Shown here in pieces: positions 7,660 through 17,435 of a DNA stretch of 64,000 nucleotides. Below the pieces are notes generated by a model that worked only from the letters and a program-made list of their open reading frames with translations, was not told where the DNA came from and ran no database searches. The stretch covers positions 35,267 through 99,266 of the forward strand of contig NZ_FRBF01000013.1 in assembly GCF_900142545.1 (NCBI RefSeq), given 5' to 3'. This DNA is from Fibrobacter sp. UWT2. GTDB taxonomy: Bacteria; Fibrobacterota; Fibrobacteria; Fibrobacterales; Fibrobacteraceae. The position numbers were made by a program, and so were the translations under genes. Every line of letters starts with the position of its first letter. The stretch's first letter is position 1.

Positions 7660-9999
7660 ATGACAAAGAATACTGAAGAACGTATTCCTGAAGAAGCTAT
7701 TGACCCTAAATCCAAGATTGCCCGCGAAGCAGACGCGTTTTTGAACGCTATTGCAGGCGGTGCCGACGAAGACGAGGCCGATGAAGCCGCGTTCCTGGAA
7801 CTGAACCCGAACGGCGTGGTCGTCGACGAAGAAGGCGACGTGCTCAAGAAGGGTCGAAAGTCCGCCATTGAAGTCGGCACGAAGGTCGAATTCGAAGAAG
7901 GCGAAGTCGAACAGCCCGAAGAAGATGAAAGCGCCGAAGATTACGCCGAATCTAAAAAGAGCTGTGCCGAACCGGTTGAAGACGAACAACCCGCTGTAAA
8001 GGACTCCGCAGAGGAAGAACCGACGGAAGAATCCGATGACGATTCTGACGAGGAACCGGGCGACGAAGCCCTCGTAACTTTCGAAGACCTCGGACTTGCA
8101 GACGAAGTTCTTGAAGCTATCAAGGCCATGGGCTACGAGACGCCCTCTCCCATTCAGGCGAAGGCGATTCCCGCCCTTTTGCAGGGAGCAAACTTACTCG
8201 GTACGGCCCAGACCGGTACCGGAAAGACCGCCGCAATCTCGCTTCCGCTGCTTTCGAGGCTCGACTTTAATGGTCACGAAACCTCGATGCTGGTACTCAC
8301 GCCGACCCGCGAACTTGCAATCCAGGTGGCCGAAGCCATCCAGCAGTACGCCGCCAAGATGCCCAAGGTGCATGTGGTTCCGGTTTACGGCGGTCAGGAC
8401 ATCGCCGTACAGCTCCGCGCCCTCAAGCGCCAGGCGAACATCGTCGTCGCTACCCCGGGCCGCCTAATTGACCACATCAAGCGCGGTTCCATCGTGCTTT
8501 CGGGCGTGAAGGCCATCGTACTCGACGAAGCCGACGAAATGCTCGACATGGGATTCATGGAAGATGTGGAAACCATTCTCAAGGAAATCCCGGCAAGCGC
8601 TCAGCGCGCCCTCTTTAGCGCCACCATGCCTAAAGAAGTCAAGAAGATTATCGAACAGCACTTGGGCGAATACGAAGAAGCCTGCATCGAAGGCAAGACG
8701 ACAACCGTCGAAAACATCCGCCAGCGTTACTTGCTCGTAAAGAACGAGCACAAGATCGAGGCACTCGCTCGCGTGCTCGAAGGCGAAGACTTTGACGGCG
8801 TGCTGATTTTCGTGCGCACCAAGCAGAACACGACCGAAGTCGCCGAAAAGCTGGAAAGCCGCGGCTTCAACGTGGCCCCGCTAAACGGCGACCTCGCCCA
8901 GTCCATGCGCGAACGCACCATCAACCGACTCAAGATGGGCAAGCTCGACATCGTTGTCGCCACCGACGTGGCCGCCCGTGGAATCGACGTGGACCGCATC
9001 ACGCACGTGGTGAACTACGACATTCCCTACGACACCGAATCTTACGTGCACCGCATCGGCCGTACAGGCCGCGCAGGCCGCAGCGGAAACGCCATCCTCT
9101 TTATCACGCCACGTGAAAAGAAGATGCTCAAGATTATTGAAAAGGCAACCCGCCAGCCGATCGAAACGATGGAATTGCCCACCGCCGAAATCATCAGCGC
9201 AAAGCGCGTCGCCGCCTTCAAGGACAAAATCAAGAGTGTCATTACCACCGGCGAACTCGACAAGTTCAAGGAACTCGTGGAAAGCATGGTTGCCGAAAGC
9301 GCTACAGAAGGTGCAGAACCGCCGACCGCCGCAGACATCGCCGCCGCCGTCATCAAGATTTGGCAGAAAAAGCAGCCGCTGTTCCCGGAACTCAAGCCGC
9401 TTGACGTTCCTCGCGAACGCCGCGAACGCAATGACAATTTTGGTCTTGACCGCGAAGAAAAGAGCCGACTCCGCAAGGAACGCAACGAAGGCGCAAACGG
9501 CGTCGAAGAAGGCTACCTGCGCTACTACCTGGGTGTTGGCCGCCGCGACCATGTGACGCCGCGAGACATCGTAGGCGCAATCGCCGGCGAAGGCAATATC
9601 AGCAGTTCCAACATCGGACGCATCAAGCTGTTCGACAAGTTCAGCACCGTAGAACTTCCCGAAACCATGCCGCAAGAAGTTCTCGACATTCTCGCCGACA
9701 TGACGATTCGCGGTAACGAATCCAGATTCCGCCTGATGACCGACGAACCGCCTACCGGCCCTGCCCCCGGAACTCGCCCGCGTGCCAGCCGCGAAGACCG
9801 CCGTAGTTTCCATCGCGATGGAGACCGTCGCAGCAAAAAGTTCGACGACAAGCCTTTCGAAAACCGCAAGGCCCGCCGCGAAAAAATGTTCGGCGACAAG
9901 AAGTTCGGCAAAAAGGAAGACCGCTTCCACAAAGACCACGACGAACGCAGCTTTGGCGACAAGCCCTTCCGCAAAACTCGCCGTTTCGGAAGAGTTTAA
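7660..9999 (+). CDS. DEAD-box RNA helicase with DbpA-type RNA-binding domain
   Basis: An ATP-dependent RNA helicase of the DeaD/CsdA type, expected in ribosome assembly and mRNA remodelling. Residues 1-135 are an unusual acidic extension (many Asp/Glu). The core follows: Q motif near 165 (YETPSPIQ), Walker A AQTGTGKT at about 182-189, DEAD at 289-292, SAT in FSATMPKE and HRIGRTGRAGR near 463. A DbpA-like RNA-binding domain (GYLRYYLGVGRRD...) spans about 615-690, and the tail to 779 is very basic (Lys/Arg/Asp/Phe repeats). At 779 residues it is longer than most homologues because of the acidic head. The 5' leader after tRNA-Ser is about 245 bases, long enough for cold-shock-type control, which is not proven. 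Confidence 0.93.
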   Translation: MTKNTEERIPEEAIDPKSKIAREADAFLNAIAGGADEDEADEAAFLELNPNGVVVDEEGDVLKKGRKSAIEVGTKVEFEEGEVEQPEEDESAEDYAESKKSCAEPVEDEQPAVKDSAEEEPTEESDDDSDEEPGDEALVTFEDLGLADEVLEAIKAMGYETPSPIQAKAIPALLQGANLLGTAQTGTGKTAAISLPLLSRLDFNGHETSMLVLTPTRELAIQVAEAIQQYAAKMPKVHVVPVYGGQDIAVQLRALKRQANIVVATPGRLIDHIKRGSIVLSGVKAIVLDEADEMLDMGFMEDVETILKEIPASAQRALFSATMPKEVKKIIEQHLGEYEEACIEGKTTTVENIRQRYLLVKNEHKIEALARVLEGEDFDGVLIFVRTKQNTTEVAEKLESRGFNVAPLNGDLAQSMRERTINRLKMGKLDIVVATDVAARGIDVDRITHVVNYDIPYDTESYVHRIGRTGRAGRSGNAILFITPREKKMLKIIEKATRQPIETMELPTAEIISAKRVAAFKDKIKSVITTGELDKFKELVESMVAESATEGAEPPTAADIAAAVIKIWQKKQPLFPELKPLDVPRERRERNDNFGLDREEKSRLRKERNEGANGVEEGYLRYYLGVGRRDHVTPRDIVGAIAGEGNISSSNIGRIKLFDKFSTVELPETMPQEVLDILADMTIRGNESRFRLMTDEPPTGPAPGTRPRASREDRRSFHRDGDRRSKKFDDKPFENRKARREKMFGDKKFGKKEDRFHKDHDERSFGDKPFRKTRRFGRV

Positions 10000-10008
10000 G
10001 TAAAGACA

Positions 10009-10037
10009 AGAGGTTTGCTCCGGCAAGCCTCTTTTTT
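10009..10037 (+). terminator. Terminator after the DEAD-box helicase
   Basis: AGAGGTTTGC and GCAAGCCTCT form a 10-bp stem (one G-U pair) with a TCCG loop, followed by TTTTT. It lies 10 bases past the helicase stop. Confidence 0.9.
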
Positions 10038-10051
10038 ACTATACTTGCGGC

Positions 10052-10918
10052 ATGACTTTTTCGACTCTTATTGGCATCATTCTGTTGCTAGCCCTTGTCT
10101 TTTTTAAGATCAAGGGCAAATCGCCGAAAAAGAATCCGAAAATGTACCATGGCGATGGACGCCGCAAGACATTCCGCGATTTCGAGCAGGAACGCCGCAA
10201 GGGTCTGAGCGATGGAATTCGCGGACTGGACAAGCCTTTTGAATTGGGCGGTTACGGCATCACGCATGCGCCAACCCGCAGCGAGAACTTCTTTAAGCCA
10301 GATCCGAAATTCAACGACGAGCGCATCGCAAACGATCCGCGAGGCATTTTTGGCGAAGCGGCCATGATGGCTTTGACCGCACGCGTCTGCGATACCGACA
10401 AGCGCCGATATGTACTGATGCGAAACTTGTACATTCCCGCACGCACTGGCTTCACCGAAATCGACGCGTTACTTTTGCACCAGTCGGGCATCTACGTACT
10501 CGAAAGCAAGAACCTTTCGGGCGAAATCGCAGGCGACCTTGAAAGCGAGCGATGGAACCAGCACTTGAACGCAAGCACCGAGCATACATTCCACAACCCG
10601 ATTCGTCAAAACATCGGGCACATTTTGGCGCTAGAACATTTTCTGAAAATCCGCCATGAACAGGCGCACTTTATTTCGTTCGTGGTATTCAGCGACCGTT
10701 GCGTACTGCGAAAGGTACCCAAGGATAACGAATTCTGGAGCATCGTTCATTGTAGCGAACTGCAAGACGCCCTACTCAAGCGCATCACGAGCCGCAAGAC
10801 CATTTACACTATGCAACAGCTTGAAGACTTTTATTATAAATTGCAAGGTTGCATGAATGTGAGCGAAGAAGTGAAGGCGAAGCACAGGGAATATGCTAGT
10901 AAACGGAGTGAGCAATGA
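10052..10918 (+). CDS. NERD-domain (nuclease-related) membrane-anchored protein
   Basis: A 288-residue protein. Residues 5-22 form one N-terminal membrane helix, followed by a basic stretch. The NERD domain spans about 108-220: FTEIDALLLHQSGIYVLESKN contains the Asp and Glu-x-Lys of a PD-(D/E)xK-like core, followed by WNQHLN and NPIRQNIGHI. NERD proteins are thought to be nucleases acting in DNA processing, although the substrate is rarely known. It stands alone between a terminator and a repeat-rich gap. Anchoring at the membrane is inferred from the helix. Confidence 0.85.
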   Translation: MTFSTLIGIILLLALVFFKIKGKSPKKNPKMYHGDGRRKTFRDFEQERRKGLSDGIRGLDKPFELGGYGITHAPTRSENFFKPDPKFNDERIANDPRGIFGEAAMMALTARVCDTDKRRYVLMRNLYIPARTGFTEIDALLLHQSGIYVLESKNLSGEIAGDLESERWNQHLNASTEHTFHNPIRQNIGHILALEHFLKIRHEQAHFISFVVFSDRCVLRKVPKDNEFWSIVHCSELQDALLKRITSRKTIYTMQQLEDFYYKLQGCMNVSEEVKAKHREYASKRSEQ

Positions 10919-11060
10919 GGTCGCTCGTAAACTCGCTTCGAGCGCGCTACGCTTTGAGCAAAACATTAGGCGCCCTAGGCGCGATTATTTTTAACTCAAA
11001 GGGGCAAAGCCCCGTCCTCACCCCTCAAAGGGAGCCCTAGGCGACCGAGCTGAGACCTAT
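10919..11060. repeat. Intergenic dispersed-repeat stretch
   Basis: No gene is seen. It contains self-complementary words such as ctcgcttcgagcgcg, ggcgccctaggcgc and ggggcaaagcccc, and a piece (cgtaaactcgcttcgag) whose reverse complement resembles agtgagtttacgaacgcg near 26376. It is one of several gaps here with shared wording. Confidence 0.5.
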
Positions 11061-12332
11061 ATGAAACAGATTGTAAAAAAGACAGTTCTTGATAACGGAA
11101 TCACTATTTTAACGGACTACATGCCGCATGCCTACTCGGTTGCGGTTGGCGTCTGGGTGCCGCGCGGATCGCGTCACGAAGCGAAAGACGAATTTGGCCT
11201 GAGCCATTTTTACGAGCACTTGGTATTCAAGGGAACCGAAAACCGCAGCGCCCTTGAAATTGCCCGCGCTATCGAAGACAAGGGCGGAAACCTGGAAGCC
11301 TACACCACCCGCCAAGAAACGGGATTCTACGCTCAAATCGAACGCAGCCACTTGCCGCTCGCCATCGACGTGATTGCCGACATGCTCATGCACCCGCGCA
11401 TGGACAAGAAGGAAATGGAAAAAGAACGCCGTGTGATTATCGAAGAAATCCACAGCTACGACGACATTCCCGAAGAAATCGTGGGCGACGTCTTTAACGC
11501 CATTCACTTTAAGGGTTGCGGCATCGCGCATTCCATTACCGGAAACATCAAGCAAGTCAAGGCACTTACCCACAAGCAAATGCTCAAGTACAAGGAGCAG
11601 GTCATCAACGAGATTCCGCTCCTGATTTGCGCCTCGGGCAAAGTCAACCACGAAGAGCTTGTGGAAATTTGTGCCGAAAAATTTGCACAAAAGAAATCAA
11701 ATGGCACAACCCCCATCGACATTTACAAGGCCCACAATAGCGTAAAGGTCGTACAGAAGCAAGACATTGCCCAGTCGAACCTTTTCTGGGGTTTAAGCTT
11801 TGACCGTTCCCTGGTAGACGAGCGTACCCGTTGCGCGCTTTCGCTGTTCAATGTAGCGATGGGTGCGGGCATGGCCAGCCGCTTGTTCCAGAAGATTCGA
11901 GAAGACAAGGGCCTCGCCTACTCCGTTTATTCTACCGCCGACATTTACTGCGACTGCACCGACTGGGGCGTATCCCTTGCTACCGAGCCGCACCAGCTGA
12001 AAACGGCGCTTGACCTTTCGCTGAACGAGACTCGCAACTTCTTGAAGCATGGTTTCAACAAGGGCGAATTCGAACGCACCAAGACAAACATCTTGGGAGG
12101 CATGTACCTGGGTGCCGACAGCCCCGAAAAGCGAGTTGTCCGCATGGCCGAACAGGTATTGCACCTGGGCGAATACCGCACCATGGAAGAATCCGAAAAG
12201 ATCATCAAGTCCATGCCGGAAGAAGAAGTTGTCGACATCACGAACCGCCTGTTCGCAGCAGCCAAGTTCTCGGCAGCCGTCATTGAGCCCGCCGGACGCA
12301 AAAAGACGGCGCTTGATATAGACTTTTTCTAG
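11061..12332 (+). CDS. M16-family zinc metallopeptidase
   Basis: A 423-residue insulinase/processing-peptidase-like enzyme. The inverted zinc motif HxxEH is H49-F-Y-E52-H53, with the third ligand Glu near 128 in VIIEEIHSYDD. The second half (about 180-410) is the inactive M16 C-domain with the R/Y pair region DKGLAYSVYS. The length and layout match bacterial YmxG/PqqL-type processing proteases that act on peptides. There is no signal peptide, so it is probably cytoplasmic. The next gene downstream is an Rrf2 regulator 44 bases away, but co-transcription is uncertain. Confidence 0.93.
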   Translation: MKQIVKKTVLDNGITILTDYMPHAYSVAVGVWVPRGSRHEAKDEFGLSHFYEHLVFKGTENRSALEIARAIEDKGGNLEAYTTRQETGFYAQIERSHLPLAIDVIADMLMHPRMDKKEMEKERRVIIEEIHSYDDIPEEIVGDVFNAIHFKGCGIAHSITGNIKQVKALTHKQMLKYKEQVINEIPLLICASGKVNHEELVEICAEKFAQKKSNGTTPIDIYKAHNSVKVVQKQDIAQSNLFWGLSFDRSLVDERTRCALSLFNVAMGAGMASRLFQKIREDKGLAYSVYSTADIYCDCTDWGVSLATEPHQLKTALDLSLNETRNFLKHGFNKGEFERTKTNILGGMYLGADSPEKRVVRMAEQVLHLGEYRTMEESEKIIKSMPEEEVVDITNRLFAAAKFSAAVIEPAGRKKTALDIDFF

Positions 12333-12376
12333 AGCCTGTGGTCTAAGCACATAGTATTTGTTATAATTGAATCATT

Positions 12377-12835
12377 ATGAGAATTTCTACCAAAGGCCGC
12401 TACGCACTCCGCGTCATGATTGACCTTGCTCAGCACAGCAAGGACGAATACGTGAAGTTACAGGAACTTGCCGAACGTCAGCAAATTTCTGAAAAATACC
12501 TCGAAGGTATTTTGGGTTCGCTCGTTCGCGGCAAACTGCTTACGGGCGCCCGCGGCAAGGCCGGCGGTTACAGGCTCAATTGCGAACCTGCCAACTGCAG
12601 CGTATGGCAGATTCTTTCGGTTGTAGAGACATCGGTATCGCCCGTCGCTTGTCTAGACGAAAAGGAAAACTCCTGCGAACGAGCCGATATCTGTATTACG
12701 CTCCCGGTATGGAAAGAACTACACTCCATGATCAAGGATTACCTGGACGGAGTCAAGCTGGACCAGTTTTTGCGCAACAGCCCCAAGGCCAAAGGCAAAA
12801 TTCCTGGCGGAAAGAACTGGAATTGCGGTTTATAG
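12377..12835 (+). CDS. Rrf2-family transcriptional regulator
   Basis: A 152-residue winged-helix regulator starting MRISTKGRYALRVMIDLA, the Rrf2 signature. The recognition-helix region is ISEKYLEGILGSLV. Three cysteines at 92, 100 and 106 resemble the IscR cluster ligands, although the first gap is C-x7-C instead of C-x5-C, so an Fe-S cofactor is possible. In Gram-positive CymR, a relative, the regulator controls cysteine genes. Its place directly before metY and cysK makes sulfur control a fair inference. A TATAAT at 12362-12367 is only 10 bases before the ATG. Confidence 0.9.
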   Translation: MRISTKGRYALRVMIDLAQHSKDEYVKLQELAERQQISEKYLEGILGSLVRGKLLTGARGKAGGYRLNCEPANCSVWQILSVVETSVSPVACLDEKENSCERADICITLPVWKELHSMIKDYLDGVKLDQFLRNSPKAKGKIPGGKNWNCGL

Positions 12836-12854
12836 CGTTTAAACCGCTTTTTTT
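12825..12854 (+). terminator. Terminator overlapping the rrf2 stop codon
   Basis: GCGGTTTA (12825-12832) and TAAACCGC (12840-12847) form a stem, followed by seven T. The left arm lies within the last codons of the Rrf2 gene, so metY must have its own promoter in the following gap. Confidence 0.85.
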
Positions 12855-13182
12855 GAATACTAGTTATAGCTTAAAACTATTAGTAAGAAAAATGTAAGCA
12901 AATTTCTTGCATGCTCAGCCATATTCCTATTGATTCGGTGGGATTAAAGTTCTAATTTACCACCTGTCGAACGGATGAGCCGTTCAAAGCCATTAACAAA
13001 AAGAAATCACTCCGAATCAAATCCGGAATGACACGCGAGGAAGAATCGCAAAGGTAGGATAGCCTATGAGTTGTCGAATGTGTAACAGAACTGAACAATC
13101 CTGGAAAAGCCAGGCATAACAAATAAAAAACAAAACATTTAATCGTCCCACCGGGGACAACAATCAAAAAGGAATTTATACA
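12836..13182 (+). other. 347-base gap before metY, likely leader with repeats
   Basis: After the terminator there is an A+T-rich stretch (12850-12910) that could hold the metY promoter. Next come a bulged hairpin ggtggga...taccacc at about 12938-12966, gaacgg/ccgttc at about 12969-12985, and a dispersed palindrome at 13007-13036 (tcactccg...ccggaatgac). A ribosome-binding site (aaggaa) precedes the metY ATG. I looked for SAM-I/SAM-II riboswitch cores and a T-box and saw none. Rrf2 operator sites may lie here but cannot be defined. Confidence 0.5.
13007..13036. repeat. Dispersed palindrome, copy upstream of metY
   Basis: The core tcactccg ... ccggaatgac is an imperfect inverted repeat. The same right half (tccggaatgaca, followed by gcgag) occurs at 47361-47379, where it lies in frame inside a kinase gene. 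Confidence 0.6.
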
Positions 13183-14466
13183 ATGACTACACAGAACAAG
13201 CTCCATTTCGAAACTCTTCAGATTCACGTTGGCCAGGAACATGCAGATCCCACAACCGATTCTCGCGCAGTTCCCATCTACCAGACCACTTCCTACGTGT
13301 TCCATAACGCACAGCATGCCGCTGACCGTTTTGCCCTGAAGGATGCCGGTAACGTTTATGGCCGTATCAACAACTCCACTCAGGGCGTGCTCGAAGAACG
13401 TATCGCTGCCCTCGAAGGTGGCGTTGCCGCTCTGGCCGTCGCCTCTGGTGCCGCTGCCATTACTTACGCCATCACGGCTCTCGCTCGCAAGGGTGATCAC
13501 GTGGTTGCCCAGCGCACTGTTTACGGCGGTACTTTCAACCTGCTGCAGCACACGCTCCGCGACTTCGGTATCGAAACCACTTTCGTGGACACGCACGATC
13601 TGAAGGCTGTCGAAGCTGCCGTGAAGGACAACACGAAGCTTATCTTTATCGAAACTCTCGGCAACCCGCATTCCGACATTCCGGATATCGACGCTATCGC
13701 CGAAATCGCTCACAAGAACAAGATTCCGCTGGTAATCGACAACACCTTCGGTACTCCGTATCTGATTCGCCCGATTGAACACGGTGCTGACATCGTGGTG
13801 CATTCCGCTACCAAGTTTATCGGTGGCCACGGCACGACTCTCGGCGGTATCATCGTGGACGGCGGCAAGTTCAACTGGGCTGCATCCGGCAAGTTCCCGC
13901 AGTTCACCGAAGTGAACCCGAGCTACGGTATTCCTTTCACCGCAACGGGCGCCGCTGCTTACGTAATCTACGTTCGCACGATTCTCCTCCGCGACGAAGG
14001 TGCTGCAATTTCTCCGTTCAACGCATTCCTCCTGCTGCAGGGTGTCGAAACGCTTTCTCTCCGCTTGGATCGCCATGTGGAAAATACCAAGAAGGTGATT
14101 GAGTTCCTCACCAAGCACCCGAAGGTGACGCACGTGAGCCACCCGAGTCTTTCGAACCATCCGGACCACAAGCTTTATCAGAAGTACTTCCCGAATGGCG
14201 GCGGTTCCATTTTCACCTTCGACATCAAGGGTGGCCAGGAAGAAGCCTTCAAGTTCATTGACAACCTGAAGATCTTCAGCCTGCTTGCTAACGTTGCCGA
14301 CGTGAAGAGTCTCGTGATTCACCCGTACACCACCACGCACGCCGAACTTTCTCCGGAAGAATTGGCCGCAGCCGAAATTACCCCGGCAACAATCCGCGTG
14401 TCTATCGGTACGGAACACTACGAAGACATTATCGCTGACCTCGAAAACGGTTTCGCCGCAATTTAA
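13183..14466 (+). CDS. metY: O-acetylhomoserine (thiol)-lyase / sulfhydrylase
   Basis: A PLP enzyme of the Cys/Met metabolism family that makes homocysteine from O-acetylhomoserine and sulfide in the cytoplasm. The 427-residue length fits the MetY branch, which is longer than MetB/MetC. Visible signatures are the N-terminal [34 protein letters not shown], the IETLGNP region, and the PLP lysine K211 in [11 protein letters not shown]. Its codons are highly biased, which suggests strong expression. It is followed by an alcohol dehydrogenase and cysK and preceded by an Rrf2 regulator. An O-acetylserine activity is also possible in this family. Confidence 0.95.
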   Translation: MTTQNKLHFETLQIHVGQEHADPTTDSRAVPIYQTTSYVFHNAQHAADRFALKDAGNVYGRINNSTQGVLEERIAALEGGVAALAVASGAAAITYAITALARKGDHVVAQRTVYGGTFNLLQHTLRDFGIETTFVDTHDLKAVEAAVKDNTKLIFIETLGNPHSDIPDIDAIAEIAHKNKIPLVIDNTFGTPYLIRPIEHGADIVVHSATKFIGGHGTTLGGIIVDGGKFNWAASGKFPQFTEVNPSYGIPFTATGAAAYVIYVRTILLRDEGAAISPFNAFLLLQGVETLSLRLDRHVENTKKVIEFLTKHPKVTHVSHPSLSNHPDHKLYQKYFPNGGGSIFTFDIKGGQEEAFKFIDNLKIFSLLANVADVKSLVIHPYTTTHAELSPEELAAAEITPATIRVSIGTEHYEDIIADLENGFAAI

Positions 14467-14571
14467 TTGTTTGCATTGAGTTTCCAGTTCCGAGCGCGTT
14501 TTCACCATTAGGAAACGTTCGTCGGACTGGATTCTTTTTATTGCCACCAAGGCGGTAACGGAGAGTATTAA

Positions 14572-15732
14572 ATGATTGACTTCGAATATTATAATCCAGC
14601 AAAAATTGTATTTGGCGAACATAGTGAACAGAAGTTAAAATCGCTTTTGGCTGCGTATGGCGTGAAATCGCTTCAGCTTGTATACAGCGGTGACTTTATC
14701 AAGACGCTCGGCATTTACGATGTGATCAAGACGGCTGTTGCGGAACTCGGGATTCGTTTTTCTGAAAACGGGAACGTGGTGCCGAACCCCTCTATTAATC
14801 TGGTTCGCGAACTCGTGAAGCAGGGCAAGGAAAGCCAAGTAGACTTCGTTCTGGCTGTCGGTGGAGGAAGTTCAATTGACACCGCAAAGGCCGTGGCTCT
14901 AGGCATTCCTTATGAAGGCGATGTATGGGACTTCTTTGAAAAAGGCGTCTCGCCCAAGCAGGTTTTGCCCATTGGCGTGATTGCCACGACGGCTTCGAGC
15001 GGTTCCGAAACATCCAATGCGGCAATTCTTTCTAGCGGCGAATGGAAACTCGGTTTTGAAGACGACCGAATCATTCCGAAATTTGCCATCATGAATCCGA
15101 AATACACCGTGGGCCTGCCTGCATACCAGACTTTCGTGGGCATTGCCGACGTGTTGTCCCACCTTCTGGAAAGGTATTTCTCGGACGAAAAGAATTCCGA
15201 TACCACAGATTACCTGATTGAAGGCGCAATTCGCGCGTTACTCGTGAACGCAGACAAGCTTCTCAAGGATCCCAAGGACATTAACGCCCGCGGTGAAATC
15301 CAGTGGCTCGCCAGCGTTGCCCATGGCGGATTCCTGGACGCAGGTCGCCGCGCGGACTGGGGTTCTCACCGAATCGAGCATGAACTTTCGGCGCAGTACA
15401 ACATCACGCATGGCGAAGGCATGGCCGTTGTCACCGTCGCTTGGACAAAGTACATGGCCAAGCAGAAGCCCTGGTGCCTCGCACTTTTGGCAAGCCGAGT
15501 TTTCGGAGCAGACTCCTACAACTACAGCGAAACCGAAAGGGCTTACATTTTGTCTGAAGAACTCACGAAGTTCTTCAAGAAACTGCACCTCGCAACGACT
15601 CTGACAGAACTCAAGATCGACAACAAGGATTTTGACGCCATGGCCGCAAGAGCAGTAAGAAACGGCAAAGTCGGGCATTATGTGCCTTTGGATGCAACCG
15701 CCATCAAGGACATTTTGACATTAGCTTTGTAA
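14572..15732 (+). CDS. Iron-containing alcohol dehydrogenase (BdhA/YqhD type)
   Basis: A group III NAD(P)H-dependent alcohol dehydrogenase of 386 residues. The N-terminal nucleotide fold has [15 protein letters not shown]. The C-terminal helical domain carries metal ligands in [13 protein letters not shown] and [23 protein letters not shown]. Relatives reduce butyraldehyde, methylglyoxal or other aldehydes in the cytoplasm. It sits between metY and cysK with gaps of about 105 and 41 bases on the same strand, an odd place for a fermentation enzyme. It may detoxify aldehydes tied to the sulfur pathway or may simply be a neighbour. Confidence 0.93.
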   Translation: MIDFEYYNPAKIVFGEHSEQKLKSLLAAYGVKSLQLVYSGDFIKTLGIYDVIKTAVAELGIRFSENGNVVPNPSINLVRELVKQGKESQVDFVLAVGGGSSIDTAKAVALGIPYEGDVWDFFEKGVSPKQVLPIGVIATTASSGSETSNAAILSSGEWKLGFEDDRIIPKFAIMNPKYTVGLPAYQTFVGIADVLSHLLERYFSDEKNSDTTDYLIEGAIRALLVNADKLLKDPKDINARGEIQWLASVAHGGFLDAGRRADWGSHRIEHELSAQYNITHGEGMAVVTVAWTKYMAKQKPWCLALLASRVFGADSYNYSETERAYILSEELTKFFKKLHLATTLTELKIDNKDFDAMAARAVRNGKVGHYVPLDATAIKDILTLAL

Positions 15733-15773
15733 ATTTTAACAGGAAAAACAATTCAAAGATAAGGATTAAAAAC

Positions 15774-16700
15774 ATGTCTAAAATCTATACCTCCGCCGAC
15801 CAGCTTATTGGTCACACCCCGCTTCTCGAACTCACCCATATCGAAGAAGGCCTCGGAGCCAAGATTCTTGGAAAGCTCGAATACTTCAACCCCGCCGGTT
15901 CCGTGAAGGATCGTATTGCAAAGGCGATGATTGACGAAGCAGAAAAGAGCGGTAAGCTCAAGAAGGGTGCCGTGATTATCGAACCGACTTCGGGCAACAC
16001 CGGTATCGGTCTTGCATCTGTCGCTGCAGCACGTGGCTACCGCATCATCATCGTGATGCCCGAAACCATGAGCGTGGAACGCCGCCAGATTATGAAGGCT
16101 TACGGCGCAGAACTCGTGCTGACCGAAGGCGCCAAGGGCATGAAGGGCGCTATCGAAAAGGCCGATGAACTCGCCAAGGAAATCCCGAACAGCTTTATTC
16201 CGGGCCAGTTCGTGAACCCGGCAAACCCGGCAGCCCATAAGGCCACCACCGGTCCTGAAATTTGGGAAGACACCGATGGTAAAGTTGATATTTTTGTGGC
16301 CGGTGTCGGTACCGGTGGTACGGTGACAGGCGTGGGTGAATACCTCAAGTCCAAGAATCCGAACGTGAAGGTTGTCGCTGTTGAACCGGCAAGTTCTCCG
16401 GTGCTTACCAAGGGTACTGCAGGCGCCCACAAGATCCAGGGCATCGGCGCAGGCTTCGTTCCTGAAACCTTGAACACCAAGGTTTACGACGAAGTGATCG
16501 CTGTCGAAAACGAAGCCGCATTCGAAGCCGGCCGCGAAATCGGCAAGAAGGAAGGCGTGCTCGTGGGTATTTCTTCTGGTGCCGCTCTCTGGGCTGCCAA
16601 GGAACTCGCGAAGCGCCCCGAAAACAAGGGCAAGACGATTGTCGCACTCCTCCCGGATACCGGCGACCGTTACCTTTCTACCGCCCTCTTCGCAGAATAA
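15774..16700 (+). CDS. cysK: Cysteine synthase A (O-acetylserine sulfhydrylase)
   Basis: A PLP enzyme that makes cysteine from O-acetylserine and sulfide. The 308-residue protein has the PLP lysine K45 in [12 protein letters not shown], the substrate loop [12 protein letters not shown], the PLP phosphate loop [10 protein letters not shown] and the C-terminal GISSGAA. A ribosome-binding stretch (aaggat) precedes the ATG. It closes the Rrf2-metY-adh-cysK run and is followed by a clear terminator. Confidence 0.97.
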   Translation: MSKIYTSADQLIGHTPLLELTHIEEGLGAKILGKLEYFNPAGSVKDRIAKAMIDEAEKSGKLKKGAVIIEPTSGNTGIGLASVAAARGYRIIIVMPETMSVERRQIMKAYGAELVLTEGAKGMKGAIEKADELAKEIPNSFIPGQFVNPANPAAHKATTGPEIWEDTDGKVDIFVAGVGTGGTVTGVGEYLKSKNPNVKVVAVEPASSPVLTKGTAGAHKIQGIGAGFVPETLNTKVYDEVIAVENEAAFEAGREIGKKEGVLVGISSGAALWAAKELAKRPENKGKTIVALLPDTGDRYLSTALFAE

Positions 16701-16726
16701 GATTTCATCTTTGTTCATAGAAAACG

Positions 16727-16762
16727 GCTTCTAGAAAAAATCTAGAAGCCATTTTTTTATTT
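16727..16762 (+). terminator. Terminator after cysK
   Basis: GGCTTCTAGA (16727-16736) and TCTAGAAGCC (16741-16750) form a perfect 10-bp stem with an A loop, followed by ATTTTTTTATTTTT. Confidence 0.95.
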
Positions 16763-16781
16763 TTGCGGCGCACGGTAACCT

Positions 16782-17435
16782 ATGGCATACAAGAACATCA
16801 TCTTTGACTTGGGCGGAGTCATCCTCGACATCAATATGCAAAAGGCCCTAAATGGTTTTGCAGCACTCGGGCTCCCCGAAAGCGAACTCCGCTTTGATGT
16901 AGGCGAAGCCGCTGACTTGATGCACCGTTACCAGCTCGGGCAATTTACGACCGACGAATTCTGCAAACTCGTTGCCGCAAGATGCAATCCAGGCACAACT
17001 CCCGAACAAGTAGCACTCGCCTGGAACAGCATTTGCATCGGCATTCCCGAACGAAAGCTGAACGCCATCAAAGCACTCAAGCAAAAAGCCAACGTTTATC
17101 TGCTGAGCAACACCAACGACCTTCATTGGCAATACTGCCTGGACCATTGGTTCAACGCAGGCGGCAACCGCTGCGAAGATTTTTTTCATCAAGTATTTTT
17201 AAGCCAGGACCTGCACCTCGAAAAGCCCCACGCCGAAATCTTTGAACACGTCATCAAGACCATCGGCGCTGTCCGCGGCACAGAGGTGTCAGGTGACGTA
17301 ACCTCGGACACAATCTTCCTCGACGACAACATCGATAACGTAAATGCCGCAAAAAATTGCGGCATTCAAGCGGTGCAAATCACACCCGATGTAGACTGGA
17401 TCGAATACTTCGATTCGCTAAACTACATCGCCTGA
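16782..17435 (+). CDS. HAD-family hydrolase
   Basis: A 217-residue haloacid-dehalogenase-like phosphatase. Motif I is FDLGGVILD (nucleophile Asp9, with Gly-Gly after it as in the YihX group). Motif II is YLLSNTND, the motif III lysine is in HLEKPHAEIF, and motif IV is FLDDNIDNV. A small helical cap lies between residues 20 and 85. YihX-type enzymes hydrolyse sugar phosphates such as glucose-1-phosphate; the substrate here is not shown. Its 3' end overlaps the convergent TraB gene by 13 bases. Confidence 0.92.
   Translation: MAYKNIIFDLGGVILDINMQKALNGFAALGLPESELRFDVGEAADLMHRYQLGQFTTDEFCKLVAARCNPGTTPEQVALAWNSICIGIPERKLNAIKALKQKANVYLLSNTNDLHWQYCLDHWFNAGGNRCEDFFHQVFLSQDLHLEKPHAEIFEHVIKTIGAVRGTEVSGDVTSDTIFLDDNIDNVNAAKNCGIQAVQITPDVDWIEYFDSLNYIA

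Noticed and set aside
12850..13182. SAM or T-box riboswitch before metY
   Set aside because: No matching core helices or specifier could be traced by eye; a covariance-model search would be needed to settle this.
12952..14622. 556-codon minus-strand frame opposite metY
   Set aside because: The plus strand is clearly MetY with its PLP motif. The codon bias of highly expressed genes leaves long antisense frames.
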